A stretch of DNA of 14,560 nucleotides from Candidatus Agathobaculum merdigallinarum. Lineage in GTDB: Bacteria > Bacillota > Clostridia > Oscillospirales > Butyricicoccaceae. The position numbers and the translations under genes are program-made. Location: positions 1 to 14,560 of the forward strand of contig DXDO01000071.1 of assembly GCA_019115425.1 (NCBI GenBank). Direction: 5' to 3'. Below are positions 7,503-14,291 of the stretch, piece by piece. The notes beneath the pieces are model-generated. The model was not told where the DNA came from, did not search any database, and saw nothing but the letters and a program-made list of their open reading frames with translations. The number at the start of each line of letters is the position of its first letter. Position 1 is the first letter of the stretch.

Positions 7503-7541
7503 TTTACTCTCCTGATTGTAGTTTTATCAAACCGCCGTTAT

Positions 7542-7772
7542 TCAGATGATCATGCCGGCCAGTGTCACAATGCTGACGCACACCATGAGCAGGGAAAAGC
7601 CGGCGGCAAGGCCCCATGCGATCAAGCTGTTTTTCCGCTGTGCCTGCGCGGTGTCTGTCGGCTGGCGCACCACACGGCGAAGCAGCCCTGTCAATGTCCC
7701 TACGAACACAAACGGCCAGACAAACCAGGTGGGTGAACAGATGCTGATCAGCGCCAATAGTATGGTTCGCAA
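7542..7772 (-). CDS. Small two-helix membrane protein A with WPF motif, unknown function
   Basis: A 76-residue protein not recognised as any named family. Helix 1 (about residues 4-30) contains WFVWPFVFV (16-24). A basic linker (RRVVRQ...QRKN) leads to helix 2 (about 50-75) with SLLMVC. By the positive-inside rule the linker faces the cytoplasm and both ends face out. The open frame extends upstream to 7943, but that part overlaps protein B in another frame and encodes basic low-complexity residues. The chosen TTG at 7770-7772 has GGGGAGG 8 bases upstream, and the resulting protein aligns from end to end with protein B. It is the third of three related genes and precedes ftsY by 39 bases. It is real by position, ribosome binding site and paralogy; its function is unknown. 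Confidence 0.8.
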   Translation of the reverse strand: MRTILLALISICSPTWFVWPFVFVGTLTGLLRRVVRQPTDTAQAQRKNSLIAWGLAAGFSLLMVCVSIVTLAGMII

Positions 7773-7780
7773 CAGAAACG

Positions 7781-7787
7781 CCTCCCC
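7781..7787 (-). promoter_or_regulatory. Ribosome binding site that fixes the TTG start of membrane protein A
   Basis: GGGGAGG on the minus strand, 8 bases before the TTG at 7770-7772, in the 52-base gap after protein B. It is the reason for rejecting the much longer frame that runs through protein B. Confidence 0.7.
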
Positions 7788-7824
7788 TTTCCCGTTCCGG
7801 AGTGTGGATCGCTGCGCGCGCGGC

Positions 7825-8061
7825 TTAATAAATGACCAGCGACACCGCTGTACAGAACATAACCAGCAAGGATGCCCCTGCGAGGACCTCACAGTACAAC
7901 GCCTTCTTTTTCCGCTGTTCCTGTGTGACCGCATCTTCCTCATCCTGCGGACGCATATAGAAGATCGTGCGCTTCAAGCCAAAAACGAACGCAAACGGCC
8001 AGATAAACCATGAGACCATTCCGATCGCTCCCAAAACCTGAAAAAACAGATCAAACAGCAT
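7825..8061 (-). CDS. Small two-helix membrane protein B with WPF motif, unknown function
   Basis: A 78-residue protein of no named family. Helix 1 (about 4-30) carries WFIWPFAFVFGLK (18-30). The cytoplasmic-type linker is charged (RPQDEEDAVTQEQRKKK). Helix 2 (about 54-77) carries AGASLLVMFC. It resembles protein A most closely: both have W-F-[VI]-W-P-F, a QRK motif before helix 2, and S-L-L then a cysteine in helix 2. The ATG at 8061 has GGAGGG six bases upstream. It lies 19 bases after protein C and 52 before protein A, in one transcription unit with smc and ftsY. Function unknown. Confidence 0.86.
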   Translation of the reverse strand: MLFDLFFQVLGAIGMVSWFIWPFAFVFGLKRTIFYMRPQDEEDAVTQEQRKKKALYCEVLAGASLLVMFCTAVSLVIY

Positions 8062-8080
8062 CTCTATCCCTCCCGACGGC

Positions 8081-8308
8081 TCAAGTCGGCATGGTAAAGT
8101 AATACGAAAGCGGCGCGCCGCCGTTAATCACGGCAACGCAGAGGAACAGCAGCGCGCACGCTGCCAGCAGCCCCCACAGCCACATGGCACGGAGCCTGTC
8201 TGCCCGCAGGGCAAGCTGCGCCTTGAGCATGGCAAAAACCAGCACGAACGGCCAGATCCACTGGATATAGCCGCCGATCCATGCGATCCCAAACCAAATG
8301 TCGCTCAT
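8081..8308 (-). CDS. Small two-helix membrane protein C with WPF motif, unknown function
   Basis: A 75-residue protein of no named family. Helix 1 (about 7-29) carries QWIWPFVLVFAMLK (16-29), with one residue fewer between the two tryptophans than in A and B. A short basic linker (RADRLR) leads to helix 2 (about 40-62) with ACALLFLC, then a short tail to residue 75 that probably faces out. The ATG at 8308 has GGAGG 7 bases upstream, 14 bases after the smc stop. It is the first and most divergent of the three related genes. Function unknown. Confidence 0.86.
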   Translation of the reverse strand: MSDIWFGIAWIGGYIQWIWPFVLVFAMLKAQLALRADRLRAMWLWGLLAACALLFLCVAVINGGAPLSYYFTMPT

Positions 8309-8322
8309 AAAGCATCCTCCTT

Positions 8323-11300
8323 TTACCTGATCGCGCTCCCCAGCTGCTTCTCCGCCTCCGCGAGGTTGAGCATGAGCATTTTGGACACGCCCTGCTCCTG
8401 CATGGTCACGCCGTAGAGCATGTCGGCCTCCTCCATGGTGCCGCGGCGGTGCGTGATGACGATAAACTGCGTCGAGTCGGTCAGCCGCCGGATGTACTGC
8501 GCAAACCGCGCGACATTCACATCGTCAAGCGCGGCCTCGATCTCGTCGAGCACGCAGAACGGCGTGGGCCGCAGCTTGAGGATCGCAAAATACAGCGCGA
8601 TCGCGACAAACGCTTTTTCACCGCCCGAAAGCAGCGTCAGCGTTTTGACCGCCTTGCCCGGCGGCGAAACGCGGATGTCGATGCCGCAGTTTAAGATATC
8701 CGAGGTATCTGCCAGCGACAGCTCAGCGTGTCCCCCGCCGAAAATCTCGCGGAAGGTCTGCCCGAAATAGGCGTTGAGCTTGGCAAACTCGGAGGCAAAG
8801 ATCTCCTTCATGTTGACTGTCAGCTGCTCGATGACCTTGTAAAGTTCTCTCTGCGCCTTTTCCAGATCGTCCTTCTGCTCGCCCATGAAAGTATACCGCT
8901 CAAGCACCTGCTGATATTCCTCGACCGCATCCAGATTGACGTTGCCGAGCGCGCGCATCTGCCCGCGCAGGCTTTTCGCCTGCTCTTTCGCGGCAGGCAC
9001 ATCGTTCAGCGGCTTTGCCACCTCGGCCGCGGGCGTGGGCGTCAGTTCATAGTTTTCCCACATTTTATCCAGAATCTGCGCTTCCTCGCCGGCCAGCTGG
9101 CCCGCTCTGTTTTCCAGCCGCGCGGATTCGCGTTCGAGATTTAATATTTCGTCGTTTTTGCCCTGCGCTTCCCGATCCACCTTGGCGCGCTCACCCTCGA
9201 CCCGCTCGCGCTGCTGTATCCTCGCGGCGATCTGCTCGTTCAGGCGGGCGGTCACCGCGCCGGTGTCCTCTCTGGATGCTTCGGCGTGTGCCAGTTCCTC
9301 GGTCAGCCGCACAACCTCGGCTTCAAAGCCCGCGACGGCATCCGCCGCGCCGGACGCACCTTCGTCCAGTTCGGTCTTGAGCCGCTCCAGATCGGCCAGC
9401 GCACGCGATTCACTCGCGGCTTCCGAGCGGTTTTCCGCCAGCTCAGTCTGCACGGACGCGGCCTGCGCCGTGTTTTCTGCGGCTTGCACGCCCAGTCCGT
9501 CAAGCGCTGCGCGACAGGCTTCGACCTGCTCTTCCGCGGCCTCATATGCCTGCTGTGTCTCTGCTTCGCGCGCTTTGCAAAGGGAAATGGTGTCTGCATA
9601 CTGCTGTTTCGCCGCCGCGAGATTATCCCGCTCCAGCACCAGACCGTCGTACTGGTGCTGCAAGCTATCGAGCAGCGCCCCGTGCTGGGACACCGATGCG
9701 CGCAATCCAGCTTCATCCTGCTCGGCGCGGATCCGCTCGGCCTCGATGGCCTTGAGATCGTAATCCAGCGCGGCGAACTCTTCCTTCGCTTGATGTAACG
9801 CCCGCTCGGCTTCCGCCCTGCGTGTTTCCAGCGTTTTCACCTGCTCTTGCGCGGCTCTGAGCTTGCCTGCGCGGGCGAGCGCGCCCGTGCCGCGCGAAAC
9901 CGAGCCGCCCGTCATCGCACCGCCGGCCTGTAGGATCTGTCCGTCCAGCGTTACAATGCGGAAGCGATGGCCGTATGCCCTTGCCAGCGCCAGCGCGGTA
10001 TCCATATTTTCCGAAACGACCGTGCGCGCAAGCAGGTTCTGCACAATGGCCGTATAGCGTTTATCAAAGGTTACCAGCCGGTCGGCGGTACCGAAGCAGC
10101 CCTTCTGCGTCTCGATCCCATTTTCCCGCAGCAAATTCGGGCGGATCGTATCGATCGGCAAAAAGGTCGCGCGGCCGCCGTCCGTTCGCTTGAGATATTC
10201 AATGCAGCGCTTGCCGTCCGCCGCCGTATCCACCACGATGGAGGACGCGGACGCACCGAGCGCAGTATCGATCGCTGTGACAAACCGATCCTCGGTCGTG
10301 ATCAGCGAGGAGACCGGCCCATGCACGCCGCGCATGGTGCCGCGCTCAACCGCCTGCATGATCGACTTGACCGAGCGTGAAAAGCCCTCGTAGTCGCGCT
10401 GCATGTCGGACAGCATCCGCACACGGTTTTGCGCATCGGTGAGCGCAGCAGTTTCCTTCGCCAGCTCGTTTTGCAGGGTCTCGGCCTTTTTGCGGCGGCT
10501 GTCCGCCTTGAGCGCCACGCCCTGTGCCTTGTTCTTCGCACCCGCGAGCGTGTCCAGACAGCCGCGCATGCGCGCTTCCAGCTCGTCATGCGCCTGCTTT
10601 TCGGCTTCCAGCCGTCTGCCCGCGGTCTCGATATCGGATTCGATGGAGCCGCGCCGCCCATCCATGCTGGAAAGGCCGGTCTCGGCCGCTGTACGGTCCA
10701 GCGCGAGCGCATGCAGCTCGTTCTGCCGCGCCATGCGCTCCCGCTCGGCCTGCGCAAGGTCACGCTCCGCCTGTTCGCGCCGCGCAGACTGTGTTTCCGC
10801 CTGCCGCGTCAGATCGGCCAGCCGCGCGGAAAGCCCTGCGTGCTGTGTATTCAGCAATTCAATCCGCGACCGCCGCTCTGCAAGCTGCGCGCCCAGATTC
10901 TGCGCCTGCTCGGCGCGCTGGGCACTCTCGCGGAGCGCGCGGTCGATATTATCCCTGTTGTTCTGAATATTCGCCTTCAAAACCGCCGCGCGGCTCGCCT
11001 GCTCGGCGGCGCGCTGCTCGGTCTCGCGCAGCTGCTGCCGCAGGCGGTCGGCCTCGCGGTCAATGTTCCGCATCGTTTCAGACAGCTGCTCCGACTGCGC
11101 GTAAAGCGTCTCCTGCGTCCGGCGCGCGGCGGCCAGCTGGTCTGCGCAGGCCGCGCTGTCCTGCTCAAGTTTCGCGCTGTCCGCCTTGATGCGGTCGAGC
11201 GAAAGAAGCCAGAGCGAAATCTCCAGCACCCGCAGCTCGTCGCGCAGCAGCAAAAACTGCCTAGCCTTTTCCGCCTGCTTTTCGAGCGGCCCGATCTGCC

Positions 11301-11898
11301 GCTCCAGCTCATCGTACAGATCGCGGATGCGGGTCAAGTTGTCCTCGGTGGCGGCGAGCTTGCGCTCGGCCTCCTCCTTGCGGTAGCGGAACTTGGTGAT
11401 GCCGGCGGCTTCTTCGAAGATCTCGCGCCGGTCCTCACTCTTGAGCGACAGGATCTCGTCAATGCGGCCCTGCCCAATGATCGAATAGCCGTCGCGGCCC
11501 AGACCCGTATCCATGAACAGCTCATGGATATCGCGCAGGCGGCAGTGTTTCTTATTGAGAAAATACTCGCTCTCGCCCGAGCGGTAGTAGCGGCGGGTCA
11601 CCATGATCTCGGTAAACTCCGAGCGGAACACGCCCTCGGAATTGTCCAGAATCAGCGAGACCTCGGCAAAGCCGACCGGTCCGCGTCTGGCAGTGCCGCC
11701 GAAAATGACGTCCTCCATCTTGGCGCCGCGCAGAGAACGCGAGGACTGCTCGCCCAGCACCCAGCGGATAGCGTCCGATATATTGGATTTGCCCGAACCG
11801 TTCGGCCCGACGATCGCCGTCACGCCGCCGAGGAACTTGATCTCGGTCTTGTCCGGGAATGACTTGAAGCCCTGTAAGATCAGGCTCTTGAGAACCAT
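8323..11898 (-). CDS. smc: Chromosome segregation protein SMC (condensin subunit)
   Basis: ATPase core of bacterial condensin. With ScpA and ScpB it loads near the origin and organises sister chromosomes. The protein has 1191 residues, full length. The N-terminal head has Walker A GPNGSGKSNI (31-40). A long Gln/Glu/Ala/Arg-rich coiled coil spans about 170-500. The hinge (about 515-665) ends in a glycine-rich GGAMTGG. A returning coiled coil runs to about 1020. The C-terminal head has signature LSGGE (1090-1094), Walker B CVLDEIEAALD (1115-1125, catalytic E1119) and the switch histidine H1150 in VITHRRGTM. The ATG at 11898 has an AGAGGTG ribosome binding site. It has its own promoter (11927-11955) and heads the long operon running to leuS. 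No scpA or scpB lies in the window, which is normal because they are usually elsewhere. Confidence 0.98.
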   Translation of the reverse strand: MVLKSLILQGFKSFPDKTEIKFLGGVTAIVGPNGSGKSNISDAIRWVLGEQSSRSLRGAKMEDVIFGGTARRGPVGFAEVSLILDNSEGVFRSEFTEIMVTRRYYRSGESEYFLNKKHCRLRDIHELFMDTGLGRDGYSIIGQGRIDEILSLKSEDRREIFEEAAGITKFRYRKEEAERKLAATEDNLTRIRDLYDELERQIGPLEKQAEKARQFLLLRDELRVLEISLWLLSLDRIKADSAKLEQDSAACADQLAAARRTQETLYAQSEQLSETMRNIDREADRLRQQLRETEQRAAEQASRAAVLKANIQNNRDNIDRALRESAQRAEQAQNLGAQLAERRSRIELLNTQHAGLSARLADLTRQAETQSARREQAERDLAQAERERMARQNELHALALDRTAAETGLSSMDGRRGSIESDIETAGRRLEAEKQAHDELEARMRGCLDTLAGAKNKAQGVALKADSRRKKAETLQNELAKETAALTDAQNRVRMLSDMQRDYEGFSRSVKSIMQAVERGTMRGVHGPVSSLITTEDRFVTAIDTALGASASSIVVDTAADGKRCIEYLKRTDGGRATFLPIDTIRPNLLRENGIETQKGCFGTADRLVTFDKRYTAIVQNLLARTVVSENMDTALALARAYGHRFRIVTLDGQILQAGGAMTGGSVSRGTGALARAGKLRAAQEQVKTLETRRAEAERALHQAKEEFAALDYDLKAIEAERIRAEQDEAGLRASVSQHGALLDSLQHQYDGLVLERDNLAAAKQQYADTISLCKAREAETQQAYEAAEEQVEACRAALDGLGVQAAENTAQAASVQTELAENRSEAASESRALADLERLKTELDEGASGAADAVAGFEAEVVRLTEELAHAEASREDTGAVTARLNEQIAARIQQRERVEGERAKVDREAQGKNDEILNLERESARLENRAGQLAGEEAQILDKMWENYELTPTPAAEVAKPLNDVPAAKEQAKSLRGQMRALGNVNLDAVEEYQQVLERYTFMGEQKDDLEKAQRELYKVIEQLTVNMKEIFASEFAKLNAYFGQTFREIFGGGHAELSLADTSDILNCGIDIRVSPPGKAVKTLTLLSGGEKAFVAIALYFAILKLRPTPFCVLDEIEAALDDVNVARFAQYIRRLTDSTQFIVITHRRGTMEEADMLYGVTMQEQGVSKMLMLNLAEAEKQLGSAIR

Positions 11899-11926
11899 GT
11901 AACACCTCTAACGTATATATGGTATT

Positions 11927-11955
11927 ATTTTACCACTGTACCATCTCTTTTTCAA
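11927..11955 (-). promoter_or_regulatory. Sigma-A-type promoter of the smc operon
   Basis: On the minus strand, -35 TTGAAA (11950-11955), a 17-base spacer, and -10 TAAAAT (11927-11932), five of six matches at each box. It lies about 29 bases upstream of the smc start. It is the only convincing promoter seen upstream of the thirteen leftward genes and is divergent from the plus-strand promoter beginning 27 bases away. Confidence 0.7.
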
Positions 11956-11981
11956 TCCGCAAACCCAGAATTTACAGCCTG

Positions 11982-12010
11982 TCCACAAATCCGATCCATC
12001 GTGCTATAAT
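11982..12010 (+). promoter_or_regulatory. Promoter of the SnoaL-like gene
   Basis: A perfect -10 TATAAT at 12005-12010, with a weaker -35 TCCACA (four of six) at 11982-11987 and a 17-base spacer. It lies about 38 bases upstream of the start codon at 12048. Confidence 0.6.
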
Positions 12011-12047
12011 GGATGCAGCAAACGCTATGTGTCAGGAGGAAGTTCAG

Positions 12048-12467
12048 ATGGAACAGCGCGAGCGGATCATCCGGCGGTGGTTTGAGATGTGGCTGCGGGC
12101 CGAGGACTGCGGCATCCGCGATATTTTTGCGCCAGACTGCGTGTACACGGAAAGCTGGGGGCCGGAATACCACGGCGCCGCGCAGGTCAAGCACTGGTTT
12201 GACGAATGGAACACGCGCGGGCGCGTGCTTGTCTGGGACATCAAGCAGTTTTTCCACCAGAACGACCGGACCGCAGTCGAGTGGTATTTCAAAAACCGGA
12301 TGCAGGACGGCCGCGTGGAGGAATTCGACGGCATTTCGCTCGTCCGCTGGACGGCGGACGACAAAATCGCCTCCCTCAAGGAGTTCGGCTGCAATATCCA
12401 TACCTATGACCCCTATGCGGACGGCCCCGTCCCCCGCTTCCGGGACGAAAACGCGGGCTGGTTTTGA
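12048..12467 (+). CDS. SnoaL-like / NTF2-fold protein, unknown substrate
   Basis: A 139-residue soluble protein and the only plus-strand gene in the window. The pattern fits the NTF2-like (SnoaL) superfamily: an N-terminal helix RIIRRWFEMWL, then FAPDCVYTESWGPEYHGAAQVKHWFDEW (about 27-54), then strands VEWYFKNRMQDGRVEEFDGISLVRW and the end SLKEFGCNIHTYDPY. Such domains form a conical pocket found in polyketide cyclases, isomerases and many uncharacterised proteins. No catalytic residues can be assigned, so the function is open. The frame is open further upstream to 11919, but that would run through the TATAAT box. The ATG at 12048 has AGGAGG 8 bases before it. It carries its own promoter and shares a terminator with rnc. 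Confidence 0.85.
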   Translation: MEQRERIIRRWFEMWLRAEDCGIRDIFAPDCVYTESWGPEYHGAAQVKHWFDEWNTRGRVLVWDIKQFFHQNDRTAVEWYFKNRMQDGRVEEFDGISLVRWTADDKIASLKEFGCNIHTYDPYADGPVPRFRDENAGWF

Positions 12468-12477
12468 TTTGCCGCAT

Positions 12478-12510
12478 AAAAATCCCTCGGGAGACTCCCG
12501 AGGGATTTTT
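12478..12510. terminator. Bidirectional rho-independent terminator between the SnoaL-like gene and rnc
   Basis: A perfect 15-bp inverted repeat (12478-12492 with 12496-12510) around a three-base loop. Its GC core is CCCTCGGGA/TCCCGAGGG, with AAAAAT on one flank and ATTTTT on the other. It therefore has a U run in both directions. It lies 10 bases after the SnoaL-like stop on the plus strand and 2 bases after the rnc stop on the minus strand, so it can end both transcripts. Confidence 0.93.
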
Positions 12511-12512
12511 CT

Positions 12513-13184
12513 TCACTCTACGCCCATGATTTTGAGCGCCTGCTTGGCCGCCATCTGCTCGGCTTCCTTTTTGCTCCGGCCGGTGCCGGACGCAAATACG
12601 TTGGAATTCAGCAGCAGCTCCATGGTGAAACGCTTGTCGTGGTCCGGACCGGACTGCCCGGCGAGCCGGTACGCCAGCGTCTCCTGCTTGTTTTTCTGCA
12701 CGATCTCCTGCAGCATGGTCTTGTAGTCCTTGAACGCGCCGCCCGCGATCGCAACGTCCACCTTATGCGGGATGAAGCGCAGCACGAACGCGCGCGCGGG
12801 TTCGATGCCGCCGTCCAGATAGATCGCGCCGAGCAGCGCCTCGGTCGCATCCGCCAGAATGGACGGACGCTCGCGCCCGCCGCCGGTCTCCTCGCCGTGG
12901 CCGAGCCGGATCTCCCGCGGGATGCCGAGTTCCCTCGCGATCTCGCACAGCGCGCCCTCGCACACCACCGCCGCGCGCAGCTTGGTCAGCTCGCCCTCGG
13001 GCAGCTCGGGATAGTGCGTGAACAGGTAATCCGCCGTGACAAAGCCCAGTACGGAATCGCCAAGGAACTCCAGCCGCTCGTTGTGGTGCAGGTGGTTTCC
13101 GCGGTGCTCGTTGGCATAGGACGAGTGGGTCATCGCGGTCTGGTACAGCGTCTTGTCCTTAAACTGATAGTCGATGTTCAGCAT
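12513..13184 (-). CDS. rnc: Ribonuclease III
   Basis: Double-strand-specific endoribonuclease that processes rRNA precursors and structured mRNAs. The protein has 223 residues, typical length. The catalytic signature NERLEFLGDSVL is at 35-46 (E39, D43) and the second acidic motif DATEALLGAIYLDGG at 112-126 (D112, E115). The double-stranded RNA-binding domain spans about 153-220, with FKDYKTMLQE at its start and the basic GRSKKEAEQMAAKQAL helix at 202-217. The ATG at 13184 has GAGGTG about 10 bases upstream. It lies 89 bases after plsX and ends at the terminator, so it closes the trmFO-plsX-rnc unit and does not read into smc. Confidence 0.97.
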   Translation of the reverse strand: MLNIDYQFKDKTLYQTAMTHSSYANEHRGNHLHHNERLEFLGDSVLGFVTADYLFTHYPELPEGELTKLRAAVVCEGALCEIARELGIPREIRLGHGEETGGGRERPSILADATEALLGAIYLDGGIEPARAFVLRFIPHKVDVAIAGGAFKDYKTMLQEIVQKNKQETLAYRLAGQSGPDHDKRFTMELLLNSNVFASGTGRSKKEAEQMAAKQALKIMGVE

Positions 13185-13221
13185 GTGTGGGTTTCACCTC
13201 ATCTTCTGGGGTCGGACATAG

Positions 13222-13239
13222 CCGCGGCCCCTGCCGCGG
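13222..13239 (-). other. Perfect hairpin in the plsX-rnc gap
   Basis: A 7-bp GC stem (CCGCGGC with GCCGCGG) around an AGGG tetraloop on the minus strand, inside the 89-base plsX-rnc gap. No U run follows, so it is unlikely to be a strong terminator. It lies in the rnc 5' leader, a place where RNase III is known to cut its own mRNA in other bacteria, but a 7-bp stem is short for that. Function not established. Confidence 0.45.
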
Positions 13240-13273
13240 TATGCCCTGCGGGAACAAGCGCGCACCGCGCGTC

Positions 13274-14290
13274 TCATTCCTCGATCGTCATGTATTTTAT
13301 GTTCTCCGAAACCGCCTGGATCATACCCGATTTCGTGTAGGCGATCGCCTGACGCACCGCGTTCATCACCGCAATTTCATTCGACGAGCCATGCGCCTTG
13401 ATGACCGGCTTTGCAATGCCGAGGAAGGGCGCGCCGCCGATCTTGTCCTGGTTGAACAGGTCGCGGAACTCGTCCATGCCCTTTTTGCATGCGAGATAGC
13501 TCAGCTTGGTCGCCGTATTGCGCATGAACACATCCTTGATCGCGCCCGCCATGAACTTGGCCACACCCTCGATGGTCTTGAGCATCACGTTGCCCGAGTA
13601 GCCGTCGCACACCGCGATATCGCACGCGCCAAGCGGCACCATGCTGCCCTCGACGTTGCCGACAAAGTTGAGGCGGCCTTCGTCGCCCGCCTTCTTGAGC
13701 AGCGCATACGCTTCCTTACGCAGCGGGTCGCCCTTGGTGTCCTCGGTGCCGTTGTTGACCAGACCGACGCGCGGGTTTTTGATGCCGTTGATCTTCTCTG
13801 CGTACAGCGAGCCGAGGAAGGCGAACTGCAGCAGCATCTCAGCCGTGCATTCGGTGTTCGCACCCGCGTCGCACAGCATGACCTGCCCGCTCTTGCAGGG
13901 CATAACGGGTGCGAGCGCGCCGCGGCGGATGCCCTTGATGCGGCCGCCGTACAGCGTCGCGCCGGTGAGCAGCGCGCCGGTGTTGCCCGCGGACACGAGC
14001 GCGTCGCCCTCGCCCGACTTGAGCAGCTTGAACGCCACCGCCATGGAGGAGTCCGGTTTGTGGCGCAGCACGGTCGCGGGGTCGTCGTGCATGTCCACCA
14101 GATCGGACGCGGGCATAATGGTCACGCCCGGCGTATGCTCCATGCCCTTATCCTTGAGCACCGCCGCAACCTTATCCGGGTCGCCGACGAGCAGCACCTG
14201 CTCGCCGTATTCCTTCGCTGCCAGCGCGCCGCCCCAGACGGCGGACTCCGGCGCGTTATCGCCGCCCATGGCGTCCACAATGATCTTCAT
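13274..14290 (-). CDS. plsX: Phosphate acyltransferase PlsX
   Basis: Converts acyl-ACP and phosphate to acyl-phosphate, the acyl donor for PlsY in phosphatidic acid synthesis. It acts peripherally at the membrane. The protein has 338 residues, full length. Motifs are AMGGDNAP (7-14), SAGNTGA (100-106), LVNNGTE followed by KGDPL (177-190), GNVEG (211-215), GYSGNV (230-235) and the C-terminal HGSS (300-303). The ATG at 14290 follows the trmFO stop by one base. The GGGGAG ribosome binding site lies inside trmFO. In many Firmicutes acpP or fab genes lie between plsX and rnc; here there is only an 89-base gap. No FapR-type operator was seen. Confidence 0.97.
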   Translation of the reverse strand: MKIIVDAMGGDNAPESAVWGGALAAKEYGEQVLLVGDPDKVAAVLKDKGMEHTPGVTIMPASDLVDMHDDPATVLRHKPDSSMAVAFKLLKSGEGDALVSAGNTGALLTGATLYGGRIKGIRRGALAPVMPCKSGQVMLCDAGANTECTAEMLLQFAFLGSLYAEKINGIKNPRVGLVNNGTEDTKGDPLRKEAYALLKKAGDEGRLNFVGNVEGSMVPLGACDIAVCDGYSGNVMLKTIEGVAKFMAGAIKDVFMRNTATKLSYLACKKGMDEFRDLFNQDKIGGAPFLGIAKPVIKAHGSSNEIAVMNAVRQAIAYTKSGMIQAVSENIKYMTIEE

Positions 14291-14291
14291 A

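Noticed and set aside
7773..7943. Upstream extension of membrane protein A (133-residue version)
   Set aside because: The extension overlaps protein B in another frame, encodes basic Cys/Arg-rich residues unlike its paralogues, and a good ribosome binding site sits just before the TTG at 7772.
10429..11862. 477-residue plus-strand open frame opposite smc
   Set aside because: Lies wholly inside smc in antisense. The protein is Leu/Arg/Ala-rich low complexity, as expected from the complement of a coiled-coil gene in GC-rich DNA.
11919..12047. Upstream extension of the SnoaL-like protein (182-residue version)
   Set aside because: It would run across the TATAAT box and the AGGAGG site. The ATG at 12048 gives a normal NTF2-fold N-terminus.
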